From: Pantanalinema rosaneae
Lineage (GTDB): Bacteria > Cyanobacteriota > Cyanobacteriia > Leptolyngbyales > Leptolyngbyaceae
Assembly (NCBI RefSeq): GCF_050753385.1
Contig: NZ_JBLZFZ010000023.1
Span: 38,315 to 102,314 of the forward strand
Length of the DNA: 64,000 bases
Reading direction: 5' to 3'
The translations under genes were made by a program, and so were the position numbers. Of this stretch, positions 43,901 through 53,644 are shown piece by piece (position 1 is the stretch's first letter; each line of letters opens with the position of its first letter). A model generated the notes under the pieces. That model ran no database searches and was not told the DNA's origin. It saw only the letters and a list, made by a program, of their open reading frames with translations.

Positions 43901-46385
43901 GCGATCGAGCAATCCACCGTTCAGCCGCGTTCAAGTTCCCATTCAGGTATTCAACTTCGGCACGTCCTTTATACAACTCAAAGCTGAGGTGGTAATGGGT
44001 TTCAAAGCAGTTCTCAGGTAACAGATCGATCGCCACTTCAATGTAATTCAAAGCAGCGGCATAGGCCGTCGAAGCTTTTGCTTTACAGCCCGCTAAAAAG
44101 TTCAGTTGCGCCAGTTCTTCCCGCTTAGATGATTCGGTGATCGAAGTCCTGCCCATGTTGAAATGATTCACGATTTCAAACAGGCGTTCTTCTCGCTCAC
44201 TGGTTGATAACTTTTCTAGCAGTAATGAGCCAATCCAAAGATGGGTGGCTTGCTTTTGTTCCTCGTCTATTAACGAATAGGCGGCTTGCTGGACGCGATC
44301 GTGCAGGAATTTGTAGGGAACGGTCACCCGATCGCCATCAACAACCGCATCGCTACTTTGAAAGAATTTGTAGGTTTCGGTAACTGGCAAAATCAACCCA
44401 TCCTGCAACGCTTTCCACAGAGCCGTCGCTGTTTCCACCAGTGATTGCTGAGAGACGATCGACAGCGTTGCCAGATCGAACTGATTGCCAATACAGGCGG
44501 CTAACTTCAGTACCCGTTGTGTTGCGCTGGGGAGTTTCTGTAATTGCAATGCCATGAACTCCACCACATCATCGGTCAGAGACAGAACATTCACCTGGGC
44601 AATGTCACATTCCCAGTAGCCGAGATCATGGTTAAAGCGAATGTAGCCATCTTCATGTAAGGCTTTGAGGAACTGGGTGGTAAAAAAGGGATTCCCCTGG
44701 GTTTTGCGATCGACGAATTCCGTCAGAGGTTGGGCCAGTTCCCTGGAACAATTTAATGCATCGGCAATCAGATGATTGGTATCCTCAAACGCCAGGGGTG
44801 CCAGGGTCATCGTATTGACGATCGCCTGAACCTGCTTCAGTTCCTCAACCGTGAGGATAAAGGGATGGACGGGAGACACTTCATTGTCCCGGTAGGCTCC
44901 CAGCATCAACAGATAACCATTATCCTGCATCAACAGTTTGAGCAACTGGAGCGAGGCGGAGTCTGCCCACTGCAAATCATCCAAAAATAAGACCAATGGA
45001 TGTTCTGCCGTTGTAAACACTTCAATGAACTTCTGGAACAGCAAGTTAAACCGATTCTGGGCTGCACCGCCAGATAGTTCCTGTGCGGTTGGCTGTTCAC
45101 CGAGAATCTGCTCCAGTTCTGGAATCACCTCAATCAGAACCTGTCCGTTTTCACCCACGGCAGCTAGAATTTTGGCTTGCCATTGTGCCAATTGAGCATC
45201 CGATTCGGCAAGCAATTGCCCCATCAGATCTCGCAATGCCTGCACAAAAGCGGAGAGGGGAATATTGCGATTGAACTGGTCAAACTTGCCCTTAATGAAG
45301 TAGCCCCGTTGTCGCACGATCGGCTTATGCACTTCATTAATCACCGCCGTTTTGCCAATTCCAGAAAATCCAGCCACCAGCATCAGCTCTGAACTGCCAC
45401 TGGCAACCCGGTCAAACGCCTCCAGTAACGCCTGCACCTCCGTTGCCCGACCATACAGCTTTTCGGGAATCAGGAAGCGATCGCTGATGTCGCGCTGTCC
45501 CAGTTCAAACGGGATAATCTCGCCCGTTTCTTTCCACTGAATCAAGCACTGATGCAAATCCTGTTTCAGTCCCAGAGCACTCTGATACCGATCTTCAGCA
45601 TTTTTGGACATCAGTTTTGCCACGATCGCGGCGACTATTGGCGGTACAGCCGGATTCACCTGATCCACTGGGACAGGCATTTTAGCAATATGGCAATGAA
45701 TCAGTTCTAAGGGATCCTCTGATATAAACGGTAGCGTCCCGCTCAGGAGTTGATACAACGTCACCCCTAACGCATAGAAATCAGTCCGATAATCCACACC
45801 CCGGTTCATCCGACCTGTTTGCTCTGGAGCCAGATAAGACAGCGTTCCTTCCAAAATATTAGGACTGTGAATATCCTGAGTTTCCTTCGGTAATAGCGTA
45901 GCAATACTAAAGTCGATCAACTTGACCTGTTTCGACTCCGGGTGAATCAGGATGTTGGCGGGTTTCACATCCTTATGCACCACGCGATGCTGACCCAGAT
46001 CATGCAGAATATCTGCCACCTGAACGGCGATCGCCAGAATATCCGCCAATTCTAAGGGCTGCTGCTGTGTATACTTGCCTAACGCCATGCCACCCCAGTC
46101 TTCCATCACTAAGGCATAACCAGTGTCCAGGGGTTCCAGGCTCAGGGGTTGAACAATTCCAGGAATAGGAAGATTGCGAGCGATCGTGTATTGATTGCGA
46201 AACTGCACCAATTCTCCGAAGCTGGGATACTCGTGCCGCAATACTTTAATCACCACTGGACGTTGCTGGGCTATTTGTCCTGCTCGATAGACAGCAGTAC
46301 GAGAACCCAAGTACAATTGCTCAACCAGCGTATAGCCAGGAATGGTAGGGAAGCGGTGAGAGGCAAGACCTTCTGGACGAGTCAT
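40968..46385 (-). CDS. Serine/threonine kinase, AAA ATPase, GAF and histidine kinase giant
   Basis: An 1805-residue signalling protein. Residues 15-275: kinase with Lys47, HKDVKPANIL (137-146) and LIDFSIAT (156-163; DFS in place of DFG). About 310-600: ATPase with Walker A GFSGIGKTAV. About 640-1340: helical repeat region (TPR/MalT-like). About 1360-1515: GAF sensor domain. About 1540-1805: histidine kinase with VAGVAHEINNPIGFLNG and GDNGTGMPETVK. This order is known from cyanobacterial proteins with the same three activities. It is cytosolic, with no membrane helix. ATG 46385. It may link second-messenger or stress input to two-component output; no partner regulator is adjacent. Confidence 0.92.
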   Translation of the reverse strand: MTRPEGLASHRFPTIPGYTLVEQLYLGSRTAVYRAGQIAQQRPVVIKVLRHEYPSFGELVQFRNQYTIARNLPIPGIVQPLSLEPLDTGYALVMEDWGGMALGKYTQQQPLELADILAIAVQVADILHDLGQHRVVHKDVKPANILIHPESKQVKLIDFSIATLLPKETQDIHSPNILEGTLSYLAPEQTGRMNRGVDYRTDFYALGVTLYQLLSGTLPFISEDPLELIHCHIAKMPVPVDQVNPAVPPIVAAIVAKLMSKNAEDRYQSALGLKQDLHQCLIQWKETGEIIPFELGQRDISDRFLIPEKLYGRATEVQALLEAFDRVASGSSELMLVAGFSGIGKTAVINEVHKPIVRQRGYFIKGKFDQFNRNIPLSAFVQALRDLMGQLLAESDAQLAQWQAKILAAVGENGQVLIEVIPELEQILGEQPTAQELSGGAAQNRFNLLFQKFIEVFTTAEHPLVLFLDDLQWADSASLQLLKLLMQDNGYLLMLGAYRDNEVSPVHPFILTVEELKQVQAIVNTMTLAPLAFEDTNHLIADALNCSRELAQPLTEFVDRKTQGNPFFTTQFLKALHEDGYIRFNHDLGYWECDIAQVNVLSLTDDVVEFMALQLQKLPSATQRVLKLAACIGNQFDLATLSIVSQQSLVETATALWKALQDGLILPVTETYKFFQSSDAVVDGDRVTVPYKFLHDRVQQAAYSLIDEEQKQATHLWIGSLLLEKLSTSEREERLFEIVNHFNMGRTSITESSKREELAQLNFLAGCKAKASTAYAAALNYIEVAIDLLPENCFETHYHLSFELYKGRAEVEYLNGNLNAAERWIARSLENAKAPLEKADVYNMAIVQYTLQAKYPEALQAGRQALALIGIDLPEDNLEAALEAELAVSTEILHDRSFEWLAQLPMMTQPEQKMAIKLLISMGPPTYRSHQRLWSVICAKAVNLCLQYGNTSEIGYIYPAFGGLRGYALNNYQETDKLLEITLQLIQGFNNKSAESVAYLMIGSSLRHWSHPLSVATEDYLASYRVGLESSNLQYAAYAFGHNMYCRFYQSVPLEQLFDEITESLKFSQKHKNQWAIDLMIGGLAIVADFMGDPEQENLLEPIPYHSENEYLEQCQLHKNWQVICIFNILKTQVLFYFDRLEEALEYGKQADAEIINVAPQGLLPYAHHLFIYTLLLVSLYPTASEEQQLDYWQKITTYQNQIELWAQNCPDNFLHLYCLVKAETARITQDYSTAIAHYDSAIATAKANGYLQEEALANELAAKFYLNWGKEKIAQDYLINAYYGYARWGATAKVQDLERRYPSLLLSVLQHQPIALSPTETVFAADPSSTIQPPATQSSTSGSSSISATLDLATVLKASQTLSSEIQLDKLLATLLHTVLENAGADKGGLLMPRQNQWFVEAIATLDHPAQVTSVALSESQELPHSLINTVRRNLQPVVIVEAAAHPTLATDAYVVQQQPKSMLCTPILHQSKLVAILYLENQVTAGAFTRDRVELLNFLCAQAAISLENARLYQQAQVYAQQLEQSQLQIVQNEKMASLGNLVAGVAHEINNPIGFLNGSINNAKDYVEDLLHQLALYQQHHPQAAAPVQEHAEDVDLEFLTADLPKLLDSMTGATDRIQSISTSLRTFSRADAEHKVSANLHDGINSTLLILKYRLKANEYRPAIAVMQNYGDLPEIQCFPGQLNQVFMNILANAIDVFDEMAQQSSFAELQANPQTITIHTTLTDPNAVEIRIGDNGTGMPETVKARVFDYLFTTKGVGKGTGLGLAIARQIVVEKHGGSLEVQSEVGQGTELLIRLPIAG

Positions 46386-46858
46386 AGAGCTGAATGACGG
46401 ATTTTATGGTGATTCGAGTAAATTGTATTTAGGGTTCCCCAAGTTTTGAGCGATCGCACCATGAACACGTTTGTTCCTACGGATCCTCAGGTAACCATAG
46501 CCACACTGTCGTCGGAGGGCTGAATTAAGCAACTCCCCAAACAAGGCAGCAAAATCTAACTGAGAACACACTCTTGCTTCAAAGCATACTGTCCAATTGT
46601 GAAAAACTCGGGACAGTACGAAATATGACAGCCTATTCTACCCCTGTGAATTTACAGGGGGGCAAACCACCCGACCAAATTCCTCACTTCACAAAAGGTC
46701 AGGGAGAGGTCGTCGCATAGTTGAATTCAGAACCATTGCATCGCTTGATTGCTAAGGCGGAAAGCCTTGATAAATATATGTTTGAAGATAAATGGCTCAA
46801 GAAATAATACGCTAAGCTGGAAGGTAATACTGCCGATCGATTTCCAAGAGGTCTCGAT
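46386..46858. other. Intergenic region between divergent genes, 473 bp
   Basis: No gene is supported. It holds an inverted repeat TACTGTCC (46587-46594) / GGACAGTA (46611-46618) with a 16-nt loop, and several short GC-rich runs near 46640-46670. The ribosome site AGAGG of the next gene lies just before 46859. No GTCAC direct repeat was seen. Confidence 0.5.
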
Positions 46859-47440
46859 ATGAGACAACACCTATTAGTTTTAGGATTTAGCCTGCTCTTC
46901 ATTGGCTCGGCCTCACCCACCTTAGCCCTCCAACCCGCCTCGGTTAGAGCCAACGATGATGTTGCCTGGTCAACCGTGGTGAACAATCCATTTGATGGGC
47001 CCATTGTTTACGACAGAAACTACAAAAATGATTTTGTGTTTGTGAGTAGTTGGTCCAGGCAAGGAATCGGTGTCACCTATACACGGGTTAATTCAGTCCT
47101 GGTGGGGTACGATTACAGCCCCGGTTTGGGCTATGGCTTTGGCTTCGATTATTTTCCCAGATACCGCCGTGGAGGCTTAGGGTTAGGGCTGCTCTTTGGG
47201 CAACGAACCCCTGTTTACCGGCGATATATCACCGACAATGTGCCTGATTCAATTAGTCTGGCAATTAACGGTAAGGTTTACACCTACGAAGAGGGACCTG
47301 TCTCTCCTGAACTGGCAGCCGCCCTTGCCAATGCTCCCCCCCAAAATGTCATGGTTCGATTGAGGTGGAAGGATGGCACGATCAGGGATACGGAGATCGG
47401 CAAAGATACCGTAAGGGCTTGGAAAACCATTTTTAGTTAA
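46859..47440 (+). CDS. Secreted protein of unknown function
   Basis: A 193-residue protein with a signal peptide (MRQHLLVLGFSLLFIGSA, cleavage near SPTLA). The mature part is rich in Tyr, Gly and Arg (YDYSPGLGYGFGFDYFPRY). A 50-residue C-terminal stretch (SISLAINGKVYTYEEGPVSP, VMVRLRWKDGTIRDTEIG) looks beta-rich. No family was recognised. ATG 46859. It is convergent with the next gene at 47590, with 149 bp between and no clear terminator. Confidence 0.75.
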   Translation: MRQHLLVLGFSLLFIGSASPTLALQPASVRANDDVAWSTVVNNPFDGPIVYDRNYKNDFVFVSSWSRQGIGVTYTRVNSVLVGYDYSPGLGYGFGFDYFPRYRRGGLGLGLLFGQRTPVYRRYITDNVPDSISLAINGKVYTYEEGPVSPELAAALANAPPQNVMVRLRWKDGTIRDTEIGKDTVRAWKTIFS

Positions 47441-47589
47441 CTAAGCCTGGGTCACTGGCTTACCCACCCGGAAAAGATGCCCACCCATTCCCTCAAAGTC
47501 GTGGAATAGCCGTTCCATCTTATTTCTTGTATATCTTTTTGGGCAAAGACAACGCATTGCATGACAGTGACCCTATGCTCCCTGCTTCC

Positions 47590-48045
47590 TCAGGGACACG
47601 CTAAAACAGCCACTTGATACGCTGTGTTAGTGCTGCCTGTAACCCGAGCATTAATTTGAAAAGGCTGGTTGCCTGTCGGTGTTCGGAAAGGCTGCTTGTA
47701 AAGAAAGAAACGCCTTGCCTGAATGGTGCGTTTCACGACGGTAGACGACGACCCGTTATTATATTTGAGATTGACTTCTGCTGTATAGCGATCGTTATTC
47801 TCAGGAATGAGTTTGCCAATGTAACTGCTGAAACTTGTACCGGTTGGTACAGCAAAATCAGTGTTGGCGTTAGAGTTGTTGCGGGCAATCACCTTGCGAA
47901 TCATGGGACGGTTCGTGGTGACTTCTCTCAGATAGATGCAGTTTTTAGGAGCAGCAGGAAAGGTCTGGGCTTGCATGGGTTGATGCCAGACAACTGTTAA
48001 AATAGCAATGGATAGTGCCGTTGCAATTGGCAAAACTTTGTTCAT
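47590..48045 (-). CDS. Secreted protein of unknown function
   Basis: About 151 residues from ATG 48045: a signal peptide (MNKVLPIATALSIAILTVV, AQT cleavage region) and a beta-rich mature domain with two Cys (NCIYLREV near the start, VAVLACP at the end) that may form a disulphide. The frame extends to TTG 48069, which adds a short segment without improving the signal. No family was recognised. It is followed upstream by the DUF1269 gene on the same strand. Confidence 0.75.
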   Translation of the reverse strand: MNKVLPIATALSIAILTVVWHQPMQAQTFPAAPKNCIYLREVTTNRPMIRKVIARNNSNANTDFAVPTGTSFSSYIGKLIPENNDRYTAEVNLKYNNGSSSTVVKRTIQARRFFLYKQPFRTPTGNQPFQINARVTGSTNTAYQVAVLACP

Positions 48046-48123
48046 AGATACTAATTTCGTACACAACAAATGCAGCAGTAGTTAGCAGAGCGGGTCATAG
48101 GCAATTCCCCTAAACTACAATGA

Positions 48124-48618
48124 CTAGACCTCGGCACCGAAGTCTTCCCGGAGTTTTGTTTCCTGCTCAGTTGAAAGATTAGATTGGATCAACTCACCCC
48201 GTTCCTCAGGCGCAAAGGCCGCTTCCACTTTGTCGATCGTGACCTGCCCTGTCAGCAAAAATAAAGCTGAGGTTCCTTCTGTCACCTTGTCTTGCAAATC
48301 CTGAATGAATTCGTCATTAATCCCGTAGTCAGTAAACTTACCTGAAAGGGCACCTAAAGCCGCTCCCATTGCCATCCCCAATAGAGGCACAAAAAAGATC
48401 AGACCAAATAACATGCCCCAGAATGCCCCTCCTAGAGCACCAGCGCCAGCCGTATTAAATGCCTGATAGGTTTTAGGACGTTTCCGTCCTTGAGGCCAGG
48501 ATACAACCGCCGCATCCAGGACTTGAACCACCTGTTGCTTTTGCAATTCCTCTAGCTTCGCTAACGCATTCTCCGCCCCATCTGCACTCTTAAATTTCCA
48601 AACGGTTAATGTTGACAT
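48124..48618 (-). CDS. DUF1269 membrane protein
   Basis: A 164-residue protein with the DUF1269 pattern: an N-terminal domain (WKFKSADGAENALAKLEELQ), a Gly-rich hydrophobic centre (GALGGAFWGMLFGLIFFVPLLGMAMGAALGALSG, of which the second half is Gly/Ala) and an acidic C-terminus. The central segment is likely membrane-embedded. Family function is unknown. ATG 48618 follows GGAGGG. Confidence 0.85.
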   Translation of the reverse strand: MSTLTVWKFKSADGAENALAKLEELQKQQVVQVLDAAVVSWPQGRKRPKTYQAFNTAGAGALGGAFWGMLFGLIFFVPLLGMAMGAALGALSGKFTDYGINDEFIQDLQDKVTEGTSALFLLTGQVTIDKVEAAFAPEERGELIQSNLSTEQETKLREDFGAEV

Positions 48619-49327
48619 ACTGCCCTCCTAGCCTAATCTTGGTTGCTAGATAGTAATTGCAATGTTGATATTGTTCGCTTCGCTCAATTCATAGAGAGTT
48701 AATCCAGTGGAAATTAACTTTCATTAGCCCATCCAAACAACTGAGAAATTTACCTGGGTAAAGTAGAAGGGGTAAAGGACTTGGTCATGGCTCCAGTCCC
48801 CCCTCTGATTAAGCTGTCCTCACGTAAACCAATTGCCCCTGTCAGTCATCGGTCAAATTGGCACAGATCCTTCAATTGCTCACTGAGTAGCAGAATGATC
48901 TGTCTCACGCTCTAAATCCTCCGCCAAAAGTATAAAGCATTTATCCAAGAATGGGAATTGCATTTAAAAAATCATTTATGCTTCATTGCTAATCTGCTTG
49001 GATACAACTCTAGAAGACCGATCGAAAGCCATCAGGAATAGCGAATATTTACAAAGCTTCTTGACATCAACGGATTGATTTTGATAAATCTCATGTCATC
49101 TGGCTAAGAAAAACGCTGGTTCATTGTTCACATTCAGCATCCTTGTGTGATTTCTTCGATGCAGCCAGTCAGCCCTTGAACAAGGTGTTGTTACCGCTTC
49201 TAACTTAGATATTCTGGGTGGCTGGCTGAAGGGCAGTTTCGCTCATGCTACGTAATGTCTTAATGAGATTTGGGACAGGGTTTCCAGAACTGATGGTAAC
49301 GGGTTAAGTCCATTTCCAGGAGAAATC
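48619..49327. other. Intergenic region, 709 bp, no gene recognised
   Basis: I see no plausible gene, tRNA or repeat here on either strand; short open frames of about 40 codons lack ribosome sites. It separates two divergent genes and probably carries both promoters. The 3' end has the ribosome site GGAG for ATG 49328. Confidence 0.5.
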
Positions 49328-52063
49328 ATGACAGCAGAGAACAGGCGGCTCCAAGATGAGCGAGAGGGCAATGTTCCCTGGAAAAAATGGGGTCCCTATT
49401 TAAGTGAGCGGCAGTGGGGGACGGTACGGGAAGATTACAGTAGCAATGGCGATGCCTGGAACTATTTTCCCCACGACCATGCCCGATCGCGAGCCTATCG
49501 CTGGGGCGAAGATGGGTTAGGCGGTATCACCGATGACCACAACCTACTCTGCTTTGCACTGGCGCTATGGAATGGCAATGACCCGATTCTGAAAGAACGG
49601 TTGTTTGGACTGACCAATAGCGAAGGGAATCACGGGGAGGATGTCAAAGAGTATTACTTCTATCTGGATAGTACGCCGACGCACTCCTATATGAAGTATC
49701 TCTACAAGTATCCGCAGGCCGCGTTTCCCTACGATGATCTGGTCACGACGAATGGCAAGCGTAGCCGCTATGAATTGGAATATGAGTTGCTAGATACGGG
49801 TATATTTGATGACGATCGCTACTTTGATGTTCTGGTTGAATATGCTAAAGCTGATGCAGAAGATATTCTGATCCAAATCAGCGTTACCAACCGGGGAGCA
49901 GAAGCCGCCCCGATCCATGTATTGCCCACCCTATGGTTTCGCAACACCTGGTCGTGGAATGTCGCGGGTGCTAAACCTGTACTCACAAAGCTAGAGGGGA
50001 CAGGGAATAGTGTTATTCATGCTCATATCACGGATACCCTGTTCCAAAAGCTGATTCAAGACTATTACTTCTACTGTGACGGGGTAACGCCACTGTTGTT
50101 CACAGAGAATGAGACAAATCATCAGCGCATCTTTGGCACACCTAATGCCAGCCCTTATACAAAAGATGGCATCAACAATTTCATTGTGCAGGGTCAGCCA
50201 GATGCGGTTAATTCAAGGTATGTCGGTACTAAGGTTTCGCCTCATTATCAGCTGATGGTGGGGGCGGGAGAGACAACAGTGATTCGTCTGCGTCTCACCA
50301 ACCAAACTTCGGCTCAACTGGGAAACCCGTTTGGCACTGACTTCGACAAAATCTTGGCAATCCGACTCCAGGAAGCCGATGAATTCTATGCAACGGTCAT
50401 TCCGCCAGCCGTTCTGACGGATAGCGATCGCGCCAATGTGATGCGGCAAGCGTTAGCCGGAATGATGTGGACAAAGCAATACTTCTACTATGACCTGGAT
50501 CTCTGGCTGCGGGAACGGAATGTGAATCCCTGGACTCCCATAAAGCAGAGAGAACATGTGCGGAACAGTGATTGGTTCCACATGCACAATGACGACATTA
50601 TTTCCATGCCTGACAAGTGGGAGTATCCCTGGTATGCGGCATGGGATTTAGCATTCCACATGATTCCGATTAGTTTAATTGATCCCGACTTTGCAAAGGA
50701 TCAATTGATGCTAATGCTGCGGGAGGACTACCTGCACCCTAACGGGCAAATTCCAGCGTATGAATGGAACTTTGGGGATGTCAATCCGCCCGTTCATGCG
50801 TTTGCCACCTGGGAAATTTACGTCCGCGATCGCGAGCGCAATCATGGTGTCGGAGATATTAACTTCCTCAAATACGCCTTTTCCAAGCTGCTGATCAACT
50901 TTACCTGGTGGGTCAACCGCAAGGATGAAGGCGGCAACAACATCTTTCAGGGCGGCTTTTTGGGATTGGATAACATTGGAGTCTTCGATCGCAGTTCTCC
51001 TTTGCCAACGGGGGGGTACATCGATCAAGCCGATGGAACTGCCTGGATGGCGTTTTTCTGCCAGCGCATGTTCCAAATTGCGGTAGAACTGGCACTGCAT
51101 GATTCACTCTATGAAGACCTGGCAATCAAATTTTTTGAGCATACGATGTGGATTGCCGGAGCCATGGATCGAATTGGCGAACATCAGGACGAACTGTGGG
51201 ATGAAGCAGATGGCTTTTTCTACGATGTGTTACAGTTTCCCGATGGCGAAGCCACCCGCCTGAAGGTGCGATCGATGGTGGGGTTGTTGCCGCTGATGGC
51301 AGTGGCGGTCTTTCCCCGGGAAGCCTTTGACAAACTGACCCGCTTTAAGGCTGAAGCCCAGGAATTTATCATGCGGCATCCTGAACTGACTCATAACGTC
51401 CACTTACCCAGTCAGCCTGGAGAACGGGGGCGGTTGATGCTGTCTGTATTGAACGAAGATAAATTACGCCGAATTCTTGCCAGGATGCTGGATGAATCTG
51501 AGTTTTTAAGTGATTACGGTATTCGGGCTTTATCACGCTATCACCTGGAACACCCCTATATCTTTCATCACGCCGGACAGGAGTATAAAGTGGGATATGT
51601 CCCTGGGGATTCGACTTCAGGGATGTTTGGTGGCAACTCGAATTGGCGTGGTCCGATTTGGTTCCCAGTGAATCTGTTGTTACTGCGATCGATGCTGCAA
51701 CTTTATACTTATTACGGTGATGCCTTTACCGTTGAATGTCCAACGGGTTCTGGTAACTACATGACATTGTTTGATGCCACCAAAGCAGTCACGGAGCGAA
51801 TTGTTAGCATTTTCTTAAAGGACAAATCCGGTCGTCGTCCGGTCTATGGTGACACCGAGAAGTTTCAAACCGATCCACACTGGCAGGACTTGATTCTATT
51901 CTACGAATATTTTCATGGGGACAACGGCGCTGGCATTGGTGCCAGTCATCAAACCGGCTGGACAGGCTGCGTGGCTCGACTGATTCAGGGTTTGGGCTAT
52001 TTTACCCCTGAAACCATTATGAATACTCTAACACCTGGAGAACTGGACAAGTACAAGGGATAG
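49328..52063 (+). CDS. GH63-type glucosidase
   Basis: A 911-residue protein of the mannosyl-oligosaccharide-glucosidase-like group (GH63). The opening WKKWGPYLSERQWGTVREDY, the (alpha/alpha)6-barrel region from about 380, and NSNWRGPIWFPVN near 770 are typical. It should cleave terminal glucose from glucosides; bacterial members act on compatible-solute or storage glucosides. No signal peptide is present, so it is cytosolic. ATG 49328 follows GGAG. The next gene is an efflux operon 237 bp away, in the same direction but apparently separate. Confidence 0.9.
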   Translation: MTAENRRLQDEREGNVPWKKWGPYLSERQWGTVREDYSSNGDAWNYFPHDHARSRAYRWGEDGLGGITDDHNLLCFALALWNGNDPILKERLFGLTNSEGNHGEDVKEYYFYLDSTPTHSYMKYLYKYPQAAFPYDDLVTTNGKRSRYELEYELLDTGIFDDDRYFDVLVEYAKADAEDILIQISVTNRGAEAAPIHVLPTLWFRNTWSWNVAGAKPVLTKLEGTGNSVIHAHITDTLFQKLIQDYYFYCDGVTPLLFTENETNHQRIFGTPNASPYTKDGINNFIVQGQPDAVNSRYVGTKVSPHYQLMVGAGETTVIRLRLTNQTSAQLGNPFGTDFDKILAIRLQEADEFYATVIPPAVLTDSDRANVMRQALAGMMWTKQYFYYDLDLWLRERNVNPWTPIKQREHVRNSDWFHMHNDDIISMPDKWEYPWYAAWDLAFHMIPISLIDPDFAKDQLMLMLREDYLHPNGQIPAYEWNFGDVNPPVHAFATWEIYVRDRERNHGVGDINFLKYAFSKLLINFTWWVNRKDEGGNNIFQGGFLGLDNIGVFDRSSPLPTGGYIDQADGTAWMAFFCQRMFQIAVELALHDSLYEDLAIKFFEHTMWIAGAMDRIGEHQDELWDEADGFFYDVLQFPDGEATRLKVRSMVGLLPLMAVAVFPREAFDKLTRFKAEAQEFIMRHPELTHNVHLPSQPGERGRLMLSVLNEDKLRRILARMLDESEFLSDYGIRALSRYHLEHPYIFHHAGQEYKVGYVPGDSTSGMFGGNSNWRGPIWFPVNLLLLRSMLQLYTYYGDAFTVECPTGSGNYMTLFDATKAVTERIVSIFLKDKSGRRPVYGDTEKFQTDPHWQDLILFYEYFHGDNGAGIGASHQTGWTGCVARLIQGLGYFTPETIMNTLTPGELDKYKG

Positions 52064-52300
52064 CTTTTAGCAGCCAGTCCTATTGCCCTACCCGCCACAA
52101 TCGCATTAAATATTTTAGTGCAAAAGAAAAAATAGGGCGGTCAGAGCTTATACTAGCAATGCTCTATTCGCACGTTGGTTAACGGTCAACCTACTTCAGT
52201 CAACCAAGTCGCTTCAAATTGAATCACGGTTGGGCTGGAATGGTCATGAAATCCTGTTGTTTATAGTCAAGTTGAGTCACCCCTGCTCTTAGTACGACCT

Positions 52301-53632
52301 ATGCATTGCTGTTATCTGACCTGGTTAAGATCAAACTTGCGCCATCACCCTCGATCGATTTACCAATGGTGCTTGGGCAGTTCATTCCCACTGGTGGGAT
52401 TGCTGCTTGTGACCATGACTCAAGTTTCCTGCCAGAACCAGGATACTCAAGGAACGGCTCCATCAGCGATTCCAGTCAAATTGCAACAGTTGCAATCCGA
52501 TCGAGTTGCTAATACCTCTGAGTTTGTCGGTATGTTGGAATCAGCCGAAAAGGTGGATTTAAGACCTGAAACTCAGGGGCGGATTACTGAAATGTTGGTA
52601 CAACCGGGCGATCGCGTCACTCAGGGGGAGCCAATTCTCACTATCCAACTCGGTCAAACACTCCCGCAGCTAGAAGGGGCTCAGGCGGGGGTGGGAGTTG
52701 CCCAAGCCAACCAGAGAGCCACTGTCGAGCAGATGCGGGTTGCCGAGAAGAATTTAGAAGTTGCCCAGACTGAATTCGCCAGCGCCCGAGCCAGCCATAC
52801 CTTGTCTAAAACCAATTTCGATCGAGCTACGTTTCTGCTCAGTCAGGGCGCGATCGGGCAATATGATTACGATCGGGCGAAAACTGAACTGGAGATTGCT
52901 GGTAACCGAGTGGATGCCGCTGAAAAAAGAGTTGCCGCCGCCCAGGCATCGGTGAATCAGGCAAAATCCGTTGTCGGGCAGGCGATTGCCAGTATTCAGC
53001 AGGCACAGGCACAGGTAGATGCGGCGGCGGTTAGTGTAGGGTTTAAGCAGGTGCTTGCTCCCATATCAGGGACAGTGGGCGAAGTGTTTGTGAAGGTCGG
53101 TGATACTGTTTCGACCACCCAAACCATCACAAATATTGTGCAGAATGATGCCCTGGACTTGCGCCTGTCTGTGCCATCCAATCGATTACCTCAACTCCGC
53201 CCAGGCTTAACGGTGGAACTGATTAATCCCACTTCCCGTAAACGGATTAGTACCGGTCAGATTAATTTCATTTCACCGTCCGTAGACTCAACGGCTCAGG
53301 TTGTGCTGGTGAAAGCCCGTTTTCCCAATCGCAATGGGGTGCTGAGAAATGGGCAGCAGGTGGAAGCTCGAATGATCTGGGAGCGGGGATCGGGAGTGCT
53401 GATTCCGACAAACGCGGTTTTGCAGGTAAGTGGCAAAAGCTTTGCCTATGTTGCTGAAACTGATGATTCTCAGGGGCAAGCGCGGCTGGTGGCACGTATG
53501 CGTCCCTTAACCCTGGGAGAGATCCAGGCACAGAGTTATGAGGTGATCACGGGCTTAAAACCAGGAGAAAACATCGTTGTTTCAGGGATCTTACGGCTGA
53601 GAGATGGTGTGCCAATTCAACCGGAATCTTAG
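52301..53632 (+). CDS. RND efflux adaptor lipoprotein, second
   Basis: A 443-residue membrane-fusion protein. The N-terminus has a basic, hydrophobic start and a Cys at about 45 (LVTMTQVSC) in a lipobox-like context, so it may be lipid-anchored. The lipoyl-like motif (VQPGDRVTQGEPILTIQLGQ) and its second half (GFKQVLAPISGTVGEVFVKVG) flank an alpha-hairpin rich in Ala and Gln. It works with the permease at 53645, 12 bp downstream. ATG 52301 is tentative; the leader region 1-30 is unusually Arg/His-rich. Confidence 0.9.
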   Translation: MHCCYLTWLRSNLRHHPRSIYQWCLGSSFPLVGLLLVTMTQVSCQNQDTQGTAPSAIPVKLQQLQSDRVANTSEFVGMLESAEKVDLRPETQGRITEMLVQPGDRVTQGEPILTIQLGQTLPQLEGAQAGVGVAQANQRATVEQMRVAEKNLEVAQTEFASARASHTLSKTNFDRATFLLSQGAIGQYDYDRAKTELEIAGNRVDAAEKRVAAAQASVNQAKSVVGQAIASIQQAQAQVDAAAVSVGFKQVLAPISGTVGEVFVKVGDTVSTTQTITNIVQNDALDLRLSVPSNRLPQLRPGLTVELINPTSRKRISTGQINFISPSVDSTAQVVLVKARFPNRNGVLRNGQQVEARMIWERGSGVLIPTNAVLQVSGKSFAYVAETDDSQGQARLVARMRPLTLGEIQAQSYEVITGLKPGENIVVSGILRLRDGVPIQPES

Positions 53633-53644
53633 GAGGGTGGAAGC

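Noticed and set aside
46587..46618. Rho-independent terminator
   Set aside because: The hairpin lies between two divergent starts, without a T-run, so it cannot terminate either gene.
46699..47004. A gene on the minus strand opposite the secreted protein at 46859
   Set aside because: It is antisense to a signal peptide and shows no family pattern or ribosome site.
48788..48919. A short gene of about 43 codons in the 709-bp gap
   Set aside because: No ribosome site and no recognisable composition or motif.
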